DNA from: Sphingobacterium sp. CZ-2
GTDB taxonomy: Bacteria > Bacteroidota > Bacteroidia > Sphingobacteriales > Sphingobacteriaceae
NCBI RefSeq assembly: GCF_004526235.1
Contig: NZ_CP038159.1
Location: 3,038,001 to 3,102,000 of the forward strand
Direction of reading: 5' to 3'
Length of the DNA stretch: 64,000 nucleotides
Part shown: one piece after another, positions 36,146 to 44,950 of the stretch
Numbering within the stretch: the stretch's first letter is position 1
Layout: each line of letters begins with the position of its first letter
Notes under the pieces: generated by a model
Database searches by the model: none
What the model was told of the DNA's origin: nothing
What the model saw: the letters and a program-made list of their open reading frames with translations, nothing else
Translations under genes and position numbers: made by a program

Positions 36146-36640
36146 TTAAAAGCCTTCTTTTAGTAAGGCATCGAGATTGGACTGCCCCATTTCATAGCCT
36201 TCTTTAAAACCCATTTCTAAAAGCTGATTCATTGCATCCTCATTTTCAAACGTGCATATATTGGTTACCAAGGTTCCATTATCCTTTTCTTCAAAGGAGG
36301 TATTCCAATTCGATTGGGGAAAGGAGGTATTGATGTGTCCTTGCTCATCCGTAAAGGCATCCGTTCCTGAGAAGGATTCTTGGGGGTTGATGGTATTGTA
36401 TTTAAAGATGGACCAATGGGTTTCGTTTTCTGGACCTTTCATGGCATATAGCCAGGTTCCTCCAGGAACAAAGTCTTGGTACTTCGTTTCGCATTTCCAT
36501 GGTTTCGGCGCCCACCATAAATCTAGTATTTCAGCATCTGTATATGCTCGCCAGACTTGTGCTAAGCTTCCGTTGTAACTGCGCTTGATGGTCAATTGAT
36601 TTCCTTGAATATCAAATTGATAGAAATGTTGATCTTCCAT
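36146..36640 (-). CDS. SRPBCC (AHSA1-type) protein
   Basis: The 164-residue protein has the AHSA1 core: RSYNGSLAQVWRAYTDAEILDLWWAPKPW, LYAMKGPENETHW and a closing helix GFKEGYEMGQSNLDALL (segments shortened). It belongs to the WWAP-type branch, where a Trp-Trp pair lines the cavity mouth. No known ligand. Upstream start at 36640 follows a clear gap from the DUF6157 gene. Confidence 0.88.
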   Translation of the reverse strand: MEDQHFYQFDIQGNQLTIKRSYNGSLAQVWRAYTDAEILDLWWAPKPWKCETKYQDFVPGGTWLYAMKGPENETHWSIFKYNTINPQESFSGTDAFTDEQGHINTSFPQSNWNTSFEEKDNGTLVTNICTFENEDAMNQLLEMGFKEGYEMGQSNLDALLKEGF

Positions 36641-36683
36641 GGTATATGATTTTTTGTTAGTACTAAGTTACGGGGCTTAAAAC

Positions 36684-36715
36684 AAAAAGAACTTGCCATA
36701 CGACAAGTTCTTTTT
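36684..36715 (-). terminator. Terminator after the DUF6157 gene
   Basis: AAAGAACTTG / CAAGTTCTTT stem with an 8-base loop and A/T runs on both sides lies directly past the stop at 36716. It splits the leftward cluster into two transcription units. Confidence 0.85.
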
Positions 36716-37129
36716 TTATTTTCTGGATTTCATTGCTGGTATTTTTTTGATTCTATCGTCCTCCATCAACCTTTTGTATTCATCCGTATTTGGATCTAAT
36801 AATTTAATCTTACCTTCAGCATTGTGGTATATAGCCCAACCATAGGTTTTTGCCAATGGAGAGGTTCGAAGACAGGCTTGTCCTTTGGAATAAAAATTTG
36901 TTCGTTCGGTTTCCAATTCCTGCTCGATAAAATCTTTTCGGATGGCATGGACGTTAAATATAAGGTCATCGGAGGTCATATCCCCCGAGTTTTCCATCAG
37001 CATATCATATTGCAGATTAGCCACGGTTAATTTCCCTTCTTTTGCCGGAGGAGCAATTGCTTCTTTTGTCTTGCAATCTTCCGCTACGGTGATCAGGGTA
37101 TTGTAGTAGTTCGTGCTGTGCTGTTTCAT
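36716..37129 (-). CDS. DUF6157 family protein
   Basis: The 137-residue protein begins MKQHSTNYYNTLITVAEDCK, the conserved DUF6157 opening, and has SDDLIFNVHAIRKD and GQACLRTSPLAKTYGWAIYHN (shortened), which mark the family in bacteria. It is cytoplasmic and of unknown role, and lies within the SRPBCC/VOC/DUF1801 run 11 bases downstream of a DUF1801 gene. Last gene of its unit, ended by a terminator. Confidence 0.88.
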   Translation of the reverse strand: MKQHSTNYYNTLITVAEDCKTKEAIAPPAKEGKLTVANLQYDMLMENSGDMTSDDLIFNVHAIRKDFIEQELETERTNFYSKGQACLRTSPLAKTYGWAIYHNAEGKIKLLDPNTDEYKRLMEDDRIKKIPAMKSRK

Positions 37130-37139
37130 TTTTTGGAAT

Positions 37140-37562
37140 TTAGGAATCTGGATATGTTTGTTTAGTAAATTTAACAGATTCCTCCATCAAATGTTTTAAG
37201 GCATCTATATGTAGATCACTTAATTTTTTCACATAGATACAGGCTTTTCCCATCTTATATTTTCCCAGTCCATCCAATAAATGCGCTTGTTCCTCACTTC
37301 CCGAATATACATAAAGGGAAATAGCCGCTTTTCGCGGAGAGAAGCCCAATAGTGGGGCATCACCTTCATGGCCTGAGGCATATTTATAATGGTAATTTCC
37401 AAAACCGATGATGGATGGGCCGAACATTCTTGCTTTTTCTCCTGTGGTTTCTTCCATCAATCGAATCAGTTCATAGCTGTCTTCCCTTTTCTGTTGGTTA
37501 TCGACCTGCTCAATGAAAGCGATGACATCCTCATCGGTATAATGCGTTTTTAGTTTTGCCAT
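37140..37562 (-). CDS. DUF1801 domain-containing protein
   Basis: The 140-residue protein shows the DUF1801 (YdhG-like) core: YELIRLMEETTGEKARMFG, SIIGFGNYHYKYASGHEG and LGFSPRKAAISLYV. The fold (a small YdhG alpha/beta type, related to frataxin-like folds) has no established activity. It follows a VOC gene by 15 bases and precedes the DUF6157 gene by 11, consistent with one operon. Confidence 0.9.
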   Translation of the reverse strand: MAKLKTHYTDEDVIAFIEQVDNQQKREDSYELIRLMEETTGEKARMFGPSIIGFGNYHYKYASGHEGDAPLLGFSPRKAAISLYVYSGSEEQAHLLDGLGKYKMGKACIYVKKLSDLHIDALKHLMEESVKFTKQTYPDS

Positions 37563-37576
37563 TTGACTTCGCCTAA

Positions 37577-37972
37577 TTACTGCATATTGCCGATTCCGAA
37601 TACCGCGCCTGCCGGGTCTTCAATAATGACATAATTGTAGGTACCATCTGGTTTTTTGCTTTCATGGATCAATTTTGCACCCAAATCCAAAGCAGTTTTC
37701 AACCGTTCCTCCACATCCTCTGCATAAATGTACATGATCCATTGGGGTGGGAGGTTATTGTTCTTTCCGCGCTTATGACAGATTCCGCCGGCCGCATTTT
37801 CTGAATCAACCAACATGGCATAGTCGTTATACTCGCCGTCATCATCACGCATGGCCACCGGAAATTCCTGCCATCCGGCTACCTCCTTATAAAATTCCTT
37901 TAAGGAATCTGCTTTGTTTGTTGTAAGGTCTGCCCATACAATCTGTCCTAATTTAAATTTGGGTGCTTCCAT
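37577..37972 (-). CDS. VOC family protein
   Basis: The 131-residue protein fits the glyoxalase-like fold: GQIVWADLTTNKADSLKEFY, then QWIMYIYAEDVEERLKTALDLGAKLI and IIEDPAGAVFGI (shortened). This is the usual spacing of the antibiotic-resistance/glyoxalase-like group. It is separated from the SRPBCC gene upstream by only five bases, so both are translated from one message. Confidence 0.9.
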   Translation of the reverse strand: MEAPKFKLGQIVWADLTTNKADSLKEFYKEVAGWQEFPVAMRDDDGEYNDYAMLVDSENAAGGICHKRGKNNNLPPQWIMYIYAEDVEERLKTALDLGAKLIHESKKPDGTYNYVIIEDPAGAVFGIGNMQ

Positions 37973-37977
37973 ATTCT

Positions 37978-38394
37978 CTATTTATTTTCGACATAATCCT
38001 TGAAGCTGTTCAGGATAGCCTGCCAGCCTTCTCGCTGCATGTCCACCGGATTTGTTCCCTCTGCATCGAATAAAACATCCACAAGAGTTTGGCCGTTTGA
38101 TTCCGAAAACCTAACATCAGCCGTCCGCTCATCCCCCAAAACATAGGAAAGGGAATTATATGGTGTTACCTCTGTATAAGTGCCTTCAAAATCAAATTCA
38201 AAACTTCCGTCTTTCGCGGCCATTTTGTTCTTGAACTTTCCGCCAACTCGTAGATCGTTTTCCGAAGAAGGACAATGCCAATCTGGAGATGCTTGATTCC
38301 AATTTACGATATCTTCCGGATTATTATACGCTTCCCAAACTTTTTTTAATGGTGCATTGATTGCGGATTGTACTTTTACTTTTTGAGTTTCCAT
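37978..38394 (-). CDS. SRPBCC (AHSA1-type) protein
   Basis: The 138-residue protein reads VKVQSAINAPLKKVWEAYNNPEDIVNWNQASPDW, VGGKFKNKMAAKDGSFEFDFEGTY and a closing helix (segments shortened), the AHSA1 pattern with an intact cavity-lining set. It is the first gene of the leftward unit 36716-38394 and is diverged from another SRPBCC gene at 38504, with the promoter region of both between. Confidence 0.9.
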   Translation of the reverse strand: METQKVKVQSAINAPLKKVWEAYNNPEDIVNWNQASPDWHCPSSENDLRVGGKFKNKMAAKDGSFEFDFEGTYTEVTPYNSLSYVLGDERTADVRFSESNGQTLVDVLFDAEGTNPVDMQREGWQAILNSFKDYVENK

Positions 38395-38503
38395 GTTGTT
38401 TCTAAATTGATTAACCGAAATTATTCATTATTATTTCAAGTTCACTTGCCTTAAGGCAAGAATTTTTATTGGTATATTCGTTTTTAGAATCAACACAAAA
38501 CTT

Positions 38504-38965
38504 ATGAAAGACAAACTAACAGCCCGAGCAGCCTTGCAAATTCAAAGACCGGTAGAAGATGTATTCGATGCCATCATCAAGGCCGATAAGATGAGCAAAT
38601 ATTTCATAGAGAGTTCCACCGGAAATCTGGATTCCGACGTGACGGTAGAATGGAAATTCCCTGAATTTGACGATGTTTTTCCAGTAACTGGGAAATTGAT
38701 CAAATCCAATGAATACATTTCTTTCGATTGGAGTGGCGGAGCAGAAGGAATGCTTGTGGAGATATTTTTGGAAGAGTTGAGCGATGATTCCACTGTAGTC
38801 CGTGTAAAGGAAAGTTTTATGGAGAAGGATGATGATGGAATCAAACAGGCCATAGGACAGACAGAAGGTTGGGCAAATTTCTTGGCCTGCATGAAGGCAA
38901 GTTTAGAATATGGGATCAATTTGCGCAATGGTGCCTTTGATTTTATGAAAACTAATGAGCAGTAA
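38504..38965 (+). CDS. SRPBCC (AHSA1-like) protein
   Basis: The 153-residue protein reads ARAALQIQRPVEDVFDAIIKADKMSKYFIE, then VEWKFPEFDDVFPVTG and a closing Trp-containing helix (EGWANFLACMKASLEYG), typical of AHSA1-type START folds (segments shortened). Its stop overlaps the following DUF1801 gene by 11 bases, so it starts a rightward four-gene unit to 41524. Confidence 0.88.
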   Translation: MKDKLTARAALQIQRPVEDVFDAIIKADKMSKYFIESSTGNLDSDVTVEWKFPEFDDVFPVTGKLIKSNEYISFDWSGGAEGMLVEIFLEELSDDSTVVRVKESFMEKDDDGIKQAIGQTEGWANFLACMKASLEYGINLRNGAFDFMKTNEQ

Positions 38966-39908
38966 AATGGCGACAGCAACATTCTCTACCATCGATGAAT
39001 ACATTGCTACCTTTGACGGTGAACAGCAATCCATCTTGAAACATATTCGGCAAATCATTAAAAACGTCGCACCAAAAGAAGCCAAGGAAACCATTAATTA
39101 TGGAATGCCGACTTTTCGATACAATGGAAATCTGATCCATTTTGCGATGTTCAAACAACACTTGGGATTATATCCAGGTACAGCTGCCATTTCCCATTTT
39201 GCGGATGATTTGAAAGGCTTTAAAACTTCAAAGGGAGCCATTCAGATTCCTTTGGGAAAAGAGCTACCAAAGTCGTTAATTGAAAAGATGGTACAATACA
39301 ATGTAGACCAATTGAAAGATAAGGAAGGACCTAAATGGGATACCCATCGAACGCGCTGGACGGAATGTGAAGAATTAATGACGCGATTGATCGAACAAAC
39401 TAAGACTCCATTGGTTAAAACATTTAAATGGGGAACGGATGTGTATACTTTTCAGGGGAAAAATGTAATTGCCTGGGGTGGCTTTAAAGATTTTTTCTCT
39501 TTATGGTTCTATAATGGTGTTTTTTTGGCCGATAAGAAGAAGGTTTTGGTAACTGCCTCTGAAGGGAAGACCAAATCTTTGCGGCAATGGCGATTTACGG
39601 ATGTCAAGGATATGGATGAAAAAATGATCCTGGATTATATCGAGGAATCTGTGCAGACTATTAGGGATGGTAAAGAGATTAAGCCAGAGAAAAGTCCTGT
39701 TCGGGAATTAACAGGTCTACTAAAAGAAGAAATGGAAAAAGATAGTGCATTTAATAATGCCTTCGAAAAGTTAACGCCTGGGAAGAAGAAAGAATATATG
39801 GAACATATTGATGAGGCGAAGCAGGAGAAAACAAAAATAAGTCGACTAGAAAAAATCAAACCTTTGGTTCTCGCAGGCAAAGGTTTACATGATAAATACA
39901 AAAGCTAA
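38955..39908 (+). CDS. Tandem DUF1801 / YdeI-OmpD-associated fusion protein
   Basis: The 317-residue protein has an N-terminal DUF1801 domain (5-125: TIDEYIATFDGEQQSILKHI and INYGMPTFRYNGNLIHFAMF). A second DUF1801-like copy follows (about 150-230: PLVKTFKWGTDVYTFQGKNV), then a Lys-rich helical YdeI tail ending DKYKS. YdeI-type proteins have been tied to peptide resistance in some bacteria, but that is only family-level knowledge. An alternative ATG at 38967 avoids the overlap with the previous gene. The stop overlaps the next ATG by one base (TAATG). Confidence 0.85.
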   Translation: MSSKMATATFSTIDEYIATFDGEQQSILKHIRQIIKNVAPKEAKETINYGMPTFRYNGNLIHFAMFKQHLGLYPGTAAISHFADDLKGFKTSKGAIQIPLGKELPKSLIEKMVQYNVDQLKDKEGPKWDTHRTRWTECEELMTRLIEQTKTPLVKTFKWGTDVYTFQGKNVIAWGGFKDFFSLWFYNGVFLADKKKVLVTASEGKTKSLRQWRFTDVKDMDEKMILDYIEESVQTIRDGKEIKPEKSPVRELTGLLKEEMEKDSAFNNAFEKLTPGKKKEYMEHIDEAKQEKTKISRLEKIKPLVLAGKGLHDKYKS

Positions 39909-40771
39909 TGGATAATGCAGTTAAGGTTGGATTTATAGGTTTGGGCAATATGGGTCATCCTATGGCCAAAAACCTGGAGAAAGCAGGAGTGGACCTCTAT
40001 GTATACAACCGAACCTTAGAAAAGGCAAAAGATTTTGAGGAACATAGTACAGTTTGTGAAGATATTTCTGACCTGGTCAAACAAACTGATATCATATTTA
40101 CGATGTTAACCAATGATGATGCGGTACATGCTGTTTATGAAAATATATTACGTGGTACCGTCGAAGGAAAATTATTTGTAGACATGAGTACGATATCCGA
40201 AGAAGCTTCTACGGCTATTGCATCTACACTTTTGGCGAAAGGAGGATCTTTTATCGATGCTCCAGTAGCAGGAAGTACACTGCCCGCCAAGGAAGGAACG
40301 TTGATATTCATGATAGGTGGAACGCAAGAGGACAAAGAAAGGATTAATCCTTACCTGAGTCTTATGGGAAAGGAAGTTAAGGATTTGGGTTTTAATGGGG
40401 CAGGAATTGCGGCTAAGCTTTGTATCAACTATTACCTGTCTATTTTATACCAAGGCATGGCAGAGACCGTTCTATTGGCAGAGAAGTTGGGGATTTCCCG
40501 TACGGATATGATGGATATCATCAACCAGAGTGCTAGTGGGAGCGGGGCAACTAAAGTGAAGACAAAATCGATCATTGATGATTCTTTTCCAGCGGCATTT
40601 TCCCTGGATCTGATGTTAAAGGATGTCAAATTAGCCATAGCAGCAGGTGCTGATCTTCCATTTACGAAGGTTTTGAAAGATACCTATCAATCAGCACATG
40701 ATGAGGGCTATGGGGAGCAGGATGTGATGTCTGTTTTGACTTATATAAAAAAGAAAGTAAATGTTAATTAA
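39908..40771 (+). CDS. NAD(P)-dependent beta-hydroxyacid dehydrogenase
   Basis: The 287-residue protein starts VGFIGLGNMGHPMAKNLEKAG (the GLGNMG nucleotide motif), has FIDAPVAGSTLPAKEGTL (the 3-hydroxyisobutyrate dehydrogenase substrate loop) and GAGIAAKLCINYYL with the catalytic Lys. It belongs to the HIBADH/tartronate semialdehyde reductase/GLYR family; the substrate is not settled. It overlaps the DUF1801 fusion gene by one base and precedes the dienelactone hydrolase by 12. Confidence 0.92.
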   Translation: MDNAVKVGFIGLGNMGHPMAKNLEKAGVDLYVYNRTLEKAKDFEEHSTVCEDISDLVKQTDIIFTMLTNDDAVHAVYENILRGTVEGKLFVDMSTISEEASTAIASTLLAKGGSFIDAPVAGSTLPAKEGTLIFMIGGTQEDKERINPYLSLMGKEVKDLGFNGAGIAAKLCINYYLSILYQGMAETVLLAEKLGISRTDMMDIINQSASGSGATKVKTKSIIDDSFPAAFSLDLMLKDVKLAIAAGADLPFTKVLKDTYQSAHDEGYGEQDVMSVLTYIKKKVNVN

Positions 40772-40783
40772 AAAGATATACTT

Positions 40784-41524
40784 ATGAAAGTTTTGGGTTC
40801 TATTATTCTATTCAGTTTGATCTTTGGATCGATGGCGAAAGGCCAAGGCCTTAAAGAGGTTATTTATCAGGAAAAAGATCAAAAATTATCGGGTCTGATT
40901 TCGAGCAATGCCGGAAAATCCTTACCTGCGGTCTTAATATTACCGGCGTGGAAAGGAATTGATCAAGAAGCGAAAGATGCAGCACTTGACCTGGAAAAGG
41001 AAGGCTACTTGGTATTGATCGCTGATATCTATGGGGTAGGCAATACGCCGAAGGACAATGCGGAGGCTGGTAAACAATCCACAATCTTTAAAAGGGATTT
41101 TGCGACCTATCAGAAGCGTATACAGGCGGGCATGGATGAACTGAAAAAGCAAGGCGCGACTAAAATAGCGGTAATAGGCTATTGTTTTGGCGGTTCAGGT
41201 GCTCTGGAAGCTGCTCGAGGAGGATTGAACGTGGAAGGTGCGGTGAGTATTCATGGAGGGCTAGCAAAAGATCCAAGTCGGGAGATGCAGCCAGTGAAGA
41301 CCAAGGTTTTGGTTTTGCATCCAGCGGATGATGCATCCGTTTCGAAAGCCGATTATGATGGTTTTGTGAAAGAAATGGATGATGCTAAGGCAGATTGGCA
41401 AATCATAACCTATGCGAATTCCAAACATACCTTTACTAATCCAGAATCGCCAGATTACAATGAGATCATGGCGAAAAGAGCCTGGAAACATACGAAAATG
41501 TTCTTGGACGAAGTTTTAAAATAA
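40784..41524 (+). CDS. Dienelactone hydrolase family protein, probably exported
   Basis: The 246-residue protein starts with a weak signal peptide (VLGSIILFSLIFGSMAKGQG). The alpha/beta hydrolase nucleophile elbow GYCFGGSG shows the Cys nucleophile typical of dienelactone hydrolases; Asp in HPADDASV and His in NSKHTF complete the triad. Substrate unknown. It ends the rightward unit with a terminator. Confidence 0.9.
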   Translation: MKVLGSIILFSLIFGSMAKGQGLKEVIYQEKDQKLSGLISSNAGKSLPAVLILPAWKGIDQEAKDAALDLEKEGYLVLIADIYGVGNTPKDNAEAGKQSTIFKRDFATYQKRIQAGMDELKKQGATKIAVIGYCFGGSGALEAARGGLNVEGAVSIHGGLAKDPSREMQPVKTKVLVLHPADDASVSKADYDGFVKEMDDAKADWQIITYANSKHTFTNPESPDYNEIMAKRAWKHTKMFLDEVLK

Positions 41525-41548
41525 GGTTTTAATTGAACGTATAAGAAG

Positions 41549-41575
41549 AAGGCTATTTAATAATAGCCTTTTTTT
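41549..41575 (+). terminator. Terminator after the dienelactone hydrolase gene
   Basis: Stem AAGGCTAT / ATAGCCTT with a TTAATA loop and a T run lies 25 bases past the stop. It overlaps the 3' end of the small leftward frame at 41557. Confidence 0.85.
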
Positions 41576-41742
41576 CTTTTATTCTTTTTTCGGGGAGATA
41601 TGCAAATATATAATATAGCCATCTGTATAAAAATTAAGAATAGAATCCAATCGATGGTTAGTGGAAGAATATTCTTATTAATATAGTTGGTAAATAAGCA
41701 TGAGACTGGAAAAAAACAGCTCCAAATAAATAGTGTTCTCAT
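41557..41742 (-). CDS. Possible small membrane protein
   Basis: The 61-residue frame reads MRTLFIWSCFFPVSCLFTNYINKNILP, then a hydrophobic span LTIDWILFLIFIQMAILYICI and a basic tail PRKKNKRKK (shortened). That is two membrane helices with the positive end inside. It lies in an otherwise empty gap between two genes, and its coding looks clean. The overlap with the dienelactone hydrolase terminator is a mark against it. No family is recognised. Confidence 0.45.
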   Translation of the reverse strand: MRTLFIWSCFFPVSCLFTNYINKNILPLTIDWILFLIFIQMAILYICISPRKKNKRKKGYY

Positions 41743-41916
41743 GATGTTTTTGTTAATAATTTATAGTTTCTATTATATCATCTAATATAAATAAAATATA
41801 TTTCATATTAATATATAAATTATAATAATCATGTGATTTCCTTCATGTTGATAGTTGTTTTCATGAAAAAAATATTACCCTCATTTTTTTTGGTAAAAAA
41901 GGACTATCTTTCTTTC
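41743..41916. other. AT-rich intergenic region
   Basis: This very AT-rich stretch precedes the phospholipase C gene. The frame of that gene is open further upstream, but the Tat signal fixes the start at 41917, so this is its leader. No clear regulatory element was identified. Confidence 0.5.
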
Positions 41917-44379
41917 ATGAGTTCTAGAAGAGATTTTCTGAAAAAAGCATCCCTGTTTGCGGGCGCTACAGCGTTAACCAATGTTATTCCTGAATCTATT
42001 CAAAAGGCATTGGCCATTGAGGCAGCCCCCGGCTCTACCTATCTTGATGCTGAGCATATTGTGTTTTTGATGCAGGAAAACCGATCGTTCGATCATTGCT
42101 TTGGTATGCTTAAAGGTGTTCGTGGATTCAATGACCCGAGGACTTATCGAGGGCCTGATCGTGTACCCGTATGGCATCAAACGATGGATGGCGAAAAAAG
42201 TTATGGTCCATTCCATCTGGATATTGAAAATACCCAAGTGACCTGGATGGGCGATCTTCCTCATAGTTGGCGGGATATGGTCATGGCTCGCAATAATGGT
42301 AAAATGGATAAATGGCTTCTCGCCAAAAGACCAGGAAATCAAAAATATAGGCATATCCCTTTAACAATGGGTTATTATGAGCGAAAGGATATTCCTTTTT
42401 ATTATGCTTTTGCAGATGCCTTTACAGTATGTGACCAACATTTCTGTTCTTCTTTAACTGGAACGAGTGCCAATAGATCTTATTTCTGGACTGGTACAGT
42501 TCGCGAAAACCCACGGGATCCCAATTCGGTGGCTCATGTGGATAATGGACAGATCAATTACCGAGACCTTACTTGGAAGACTTATCCGGAACGACTTCAA
42601 GAGGCCGGTATTTCTTGGAAGGTCTATCAGAATGAACTCAGCCTTCCGGTGGGATTAACTGGGGAAGAAGAAGACTGGTTGGCTAATTTTACCGATAATA
42701 ACCTCGAATTTCATAAACAGTACCAAGTAAAATTCCATCCCGCTTATCAAGCCTATGCCAAACGTCGGATCACGGAGATCGAGCATGAACTGACCGTTGC
42801 GAGATATGCTTCCCAAGAAGCTTATCAGAAAGTTGTTGACCGCTTGAATAATTTCAAAAAAGATGTGGAACAATTTTCCGCGTCGAATTTTGCGAAGCTT
42901 TCCAAGGTCGAGCAGGAAATACATGAACGGGCATTTACAACGAATACGAATGATCCGGATTACCATAAATTAGAAAAAATAAGCTATACAGCCAATGGAA
43001 AGACCGTTGATGTTCAAGTGCCCAAAGGGGATATCTTCCATCAGTTCAGAAAAGATGTTCAGGATAACAAATTGCCGGCTGTTTCCTGGCTAACGGCGCC
43101 ATGCCGTTTCTCCGACCATCCGAGTTCGCCATGGTACGGAGCCTGGTATGTATCAGAAACCTTGGATATTCTGACCTCCAATCCGGAGGTATGGAAGAAA
43201 ACCATTTTTGTATTGACCTACGATGAGAATGATGGGTATTTTGATCATGCCATGCCATTCGTTCCACCATTGAGTAATAAACCGGAAACAGGAAGGGTGG
43301 CTAAGGGTGTGGATACGCAGGATGAGTATGTTACAGTGGAGCAGGAACGGATCCGGACAAACAATCCGGAGGCAAGTTTGGAAAGTCCGATTGGACTGGG
43401 CTATAGGGTTCCTATGGTTATTGCATCGCCTTGGTCAAAAGGGGGATGGGTGAATTCGGAGGTTTTTGATCATACTTCCAGCCTGCAGTTCATGGAACAT
43501 TTCTTTGCCAAGAAAACAGGTAAAAAGGTATTGGAAACTAATATCAGTGCCTGGCGAAGGCTGGTATGTGGGGATCTGACCTCTGCTTTCAGACCTATTC
43601 CGGAATTGAAAAAACCTGCCATAGACTTTGTGGATCGGAATGCCTATTTAGGACGGATACATGCAGCTAAGGATAAGCAGTTACCAGGGAATTTTGTAGA
43701 ACAGGATTATAAGTCGATTATAAGGGAATTTCAGCTTGATGGGGTTAAGCATTATGGGTTGGGCACTCAGGAGAAAGGGACTAAATTGGCTAATGCCATC
43801 CCCTATGACCTGGATGTAAATCTTCAGGTAGACCTTAGTAAGCAACGCTTAACGATGTTTTTTGAGCTTGCCGGGAAATTAAAAGCCAACAAAAAGATCG
43901 GTGTTCCATTGATCGTGACCAATCATACGGTTTACAGGGAGCAGGGAAATTCTTTTCAAGCCTGGAATTTTGCGGTAAAAGCTGGAGAGCAGATGAGCTA
44001 TAGCTGGGATATGCAGGATTTTCTGGATGGAAGGGTAAGTTTCACGGTGTATGGACCAAACGGATATTTCCGAGAGTTTAAATTGGAATTAAATAAGCTT
44101 ATACCTAGGATTATAGGTTATCAAGGGAAGGGACAAGTCTGGCATTTGAAGGTTGATGGTGTAAAAGAGGATTTCTTGATCAAGGACTTGGCTTATGGCA
44201 TGAAAGATACTTTGCATAAGGCAGGGAGAACTAAGGTTTATTCCTTTGATCTGCAGGATAGCCATGGCTGGTATGATTTCTTAGTCCGCCCGATTTCCAA
44301 TGAACAAATTACTTATAGGTTTGCGGGGCATGTTGATCATGGGAAAAGCAGCCGTACCGATCCTTTAATGGGGAGTTAA
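41917..44379 (+). CDS. Phosphocholine-specific phospholipase C (Tat-exported)
   Basis: Starting at 41917 gives 820 residues with a twin-arginine signal (SRRDFLKKASLFAG, then ATALTNVIP). The phosphoesterase domain includes HIVFLMQENRSFDHCFG (metal and catalytic residues at the Asn/Arg/Ser positions) and TYDENDGYFDHAMPFV. Two C-terminal DUF756 domains begin near residue 620 and 720 (the second with YRFAGHVDHG). The family hydrolyses phosphatidylcholine or sphingomyelin and is named after PlcN of Pseudomonas. Earlier ATG codons in the frame would bury the signal. Confidence 0.93.
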   Translation: MSSRRDFLKKASLFAGATALTNVIPESIQKALAIEAAPGSTYLDAEHIVFLMQENRSFDHCFGMLKGVRGFNDPRTYRGPDRVPVWHQTMDGEKSYGPFHLDIENTQVTWMGDLPHSWRDMVMARNNGKMDKWLLAKRPGNQKYRHIPLTMGYYERKDIPFYYAFADAFTVCDQHFCSSLTGTSANRSYFWTGTVRENPRDPNSVAHVDNGQINYRDLTWKTYPERLQEAGISWKVYQNELSLPVGLTGEEEDWLANFTDNNLEFHKQYQVKFHPAYQAYAKRRITEIEHELTVARYASQEAYQKVVDRLNNFKKDVEQFSASNFAKLSKVEQEIHERAFTTNTNDPDYHKLEKISYTANGKTVDVQVPKGDIFHQFRKDVQDNKLPAVSWLTAPCRFSDHPSSPWYGAWYVSETLDILTSNPEVWKKTIFVLTYDENDGYFDHAMPFVPPLSNKPETGRVAKGVDTQDEYVTVEQERIRTNNPEASLESPIGLGYRVPMVIASPWSKGGWVNSEVFDHTSSLQFMEHFFAKKTGKKVLETNISAWRRLVCGDLTSAFRPIPELKKPAIDFVDRNAYLGRIHAAKDKQLPGNFVEQDYKSIIREFQLDGVKHYGLGTQEKGTKLANAIPYDLDVNLQVDLSKQRLTMFFELAGKLKANKKIGVPLIVTNHTVYREQGNSFQAWNFAVKAGEQMSYSWDMQDFLDGRVSFTVYGPNGYFREFKLELNKLIPRIIGYQGKGQVWHLKVDGVKEDFLIKDLAYGMKDTLHKAGRTKVYSFDLQDSHGWYDFLVRPISNEQITYRFAGHVDHGKSSRTDPLMGS

Positions 44380-44915
44380 TCGGTTGAATTGTATTTTACT
44401 AGTTTGTTGAATGATTCAGAAAATTCTTTTAATTTAATTATAGTTTTCTCATCATTAATTTCCCCACTGGTATTTACTTTACCTTTTACGCCTGAAATTA
44501 GTAATGTAGTTTCCGGATTAAAATTTGTCATTAATGTTTTCATTATCAATTGCAATTCTTCGTGGCCTTTTTCTCCATTTGCTGAGGCCGTGATAATTCC
44601 AATTGGCTTTTCCGAAAATACGGTAGTAGAAACACACCACTCTAATACATTTTTTAATCCACTGGGAATGCTAAAAATATATTCGGGCGTACAAAATAAA
44701 ATTCCATCCGCATTTTCAATATATTTTCTAAATTCTACAATTTCTTTTGGTGTATTTATAATTGACCGTTCAGGATCAAAATGAGGTAAATATTTTAGAT
44801 CATTATAAATTATATATTTAAAGGATTCCTTATTTAATTGAATTAAATTATTAATAATTTTTTGATTTGATGAGTTTTCACTTGCACTTCCATTTATAAC
44901 AAAAATATTCCTCAT
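44376..44915 (-). CDS. NADPH-dependent FMN reductase family protein
   Basis: The 179-residue protein starts MRNIFVINGSASENSSNQKII, the flavodoxin-like phosphate loop, and has FCTPEYIFSIPSGLKNVLEW, the family signature (normally TPEYN.SIPG.LKNAIDW; shortened here). It should reduce FMN or a quinone/azo substrate. Its 3' end overlaps the end of the convergent phospholipase gene by four bases. Base use is AT-richer than its neighbours. Confidence 0.88.
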   Translation of the reverse strand: MRNIFVINGSASENSSNQKIINNLIQLNKESFKYIIYNDLKYLPHFDPERSIINTPKEIVEFRKYIENADGILFCTPEYIFSIPSGLKNVLEWCVSTTVFSEKPIGIITASANGEKGHEELQLIMKTLMTNFNPETTLLISGVKGKVNTSGEINDEKTIIKLKEFSESFNKLVKYNSTD

Positions 44916-44950
44916 TGTTTTCTTTTAAATAGGTTGATATTTGAATACAA

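Noticed and set aside
38955..38966. Start codon choice for the DUF1801 fusion
   Set aside because: The ATG at 38967 would avoid the overlap, but the 38955 start keeps tight coupling with the gene before it. The choice cannot be settled from sequence alone.
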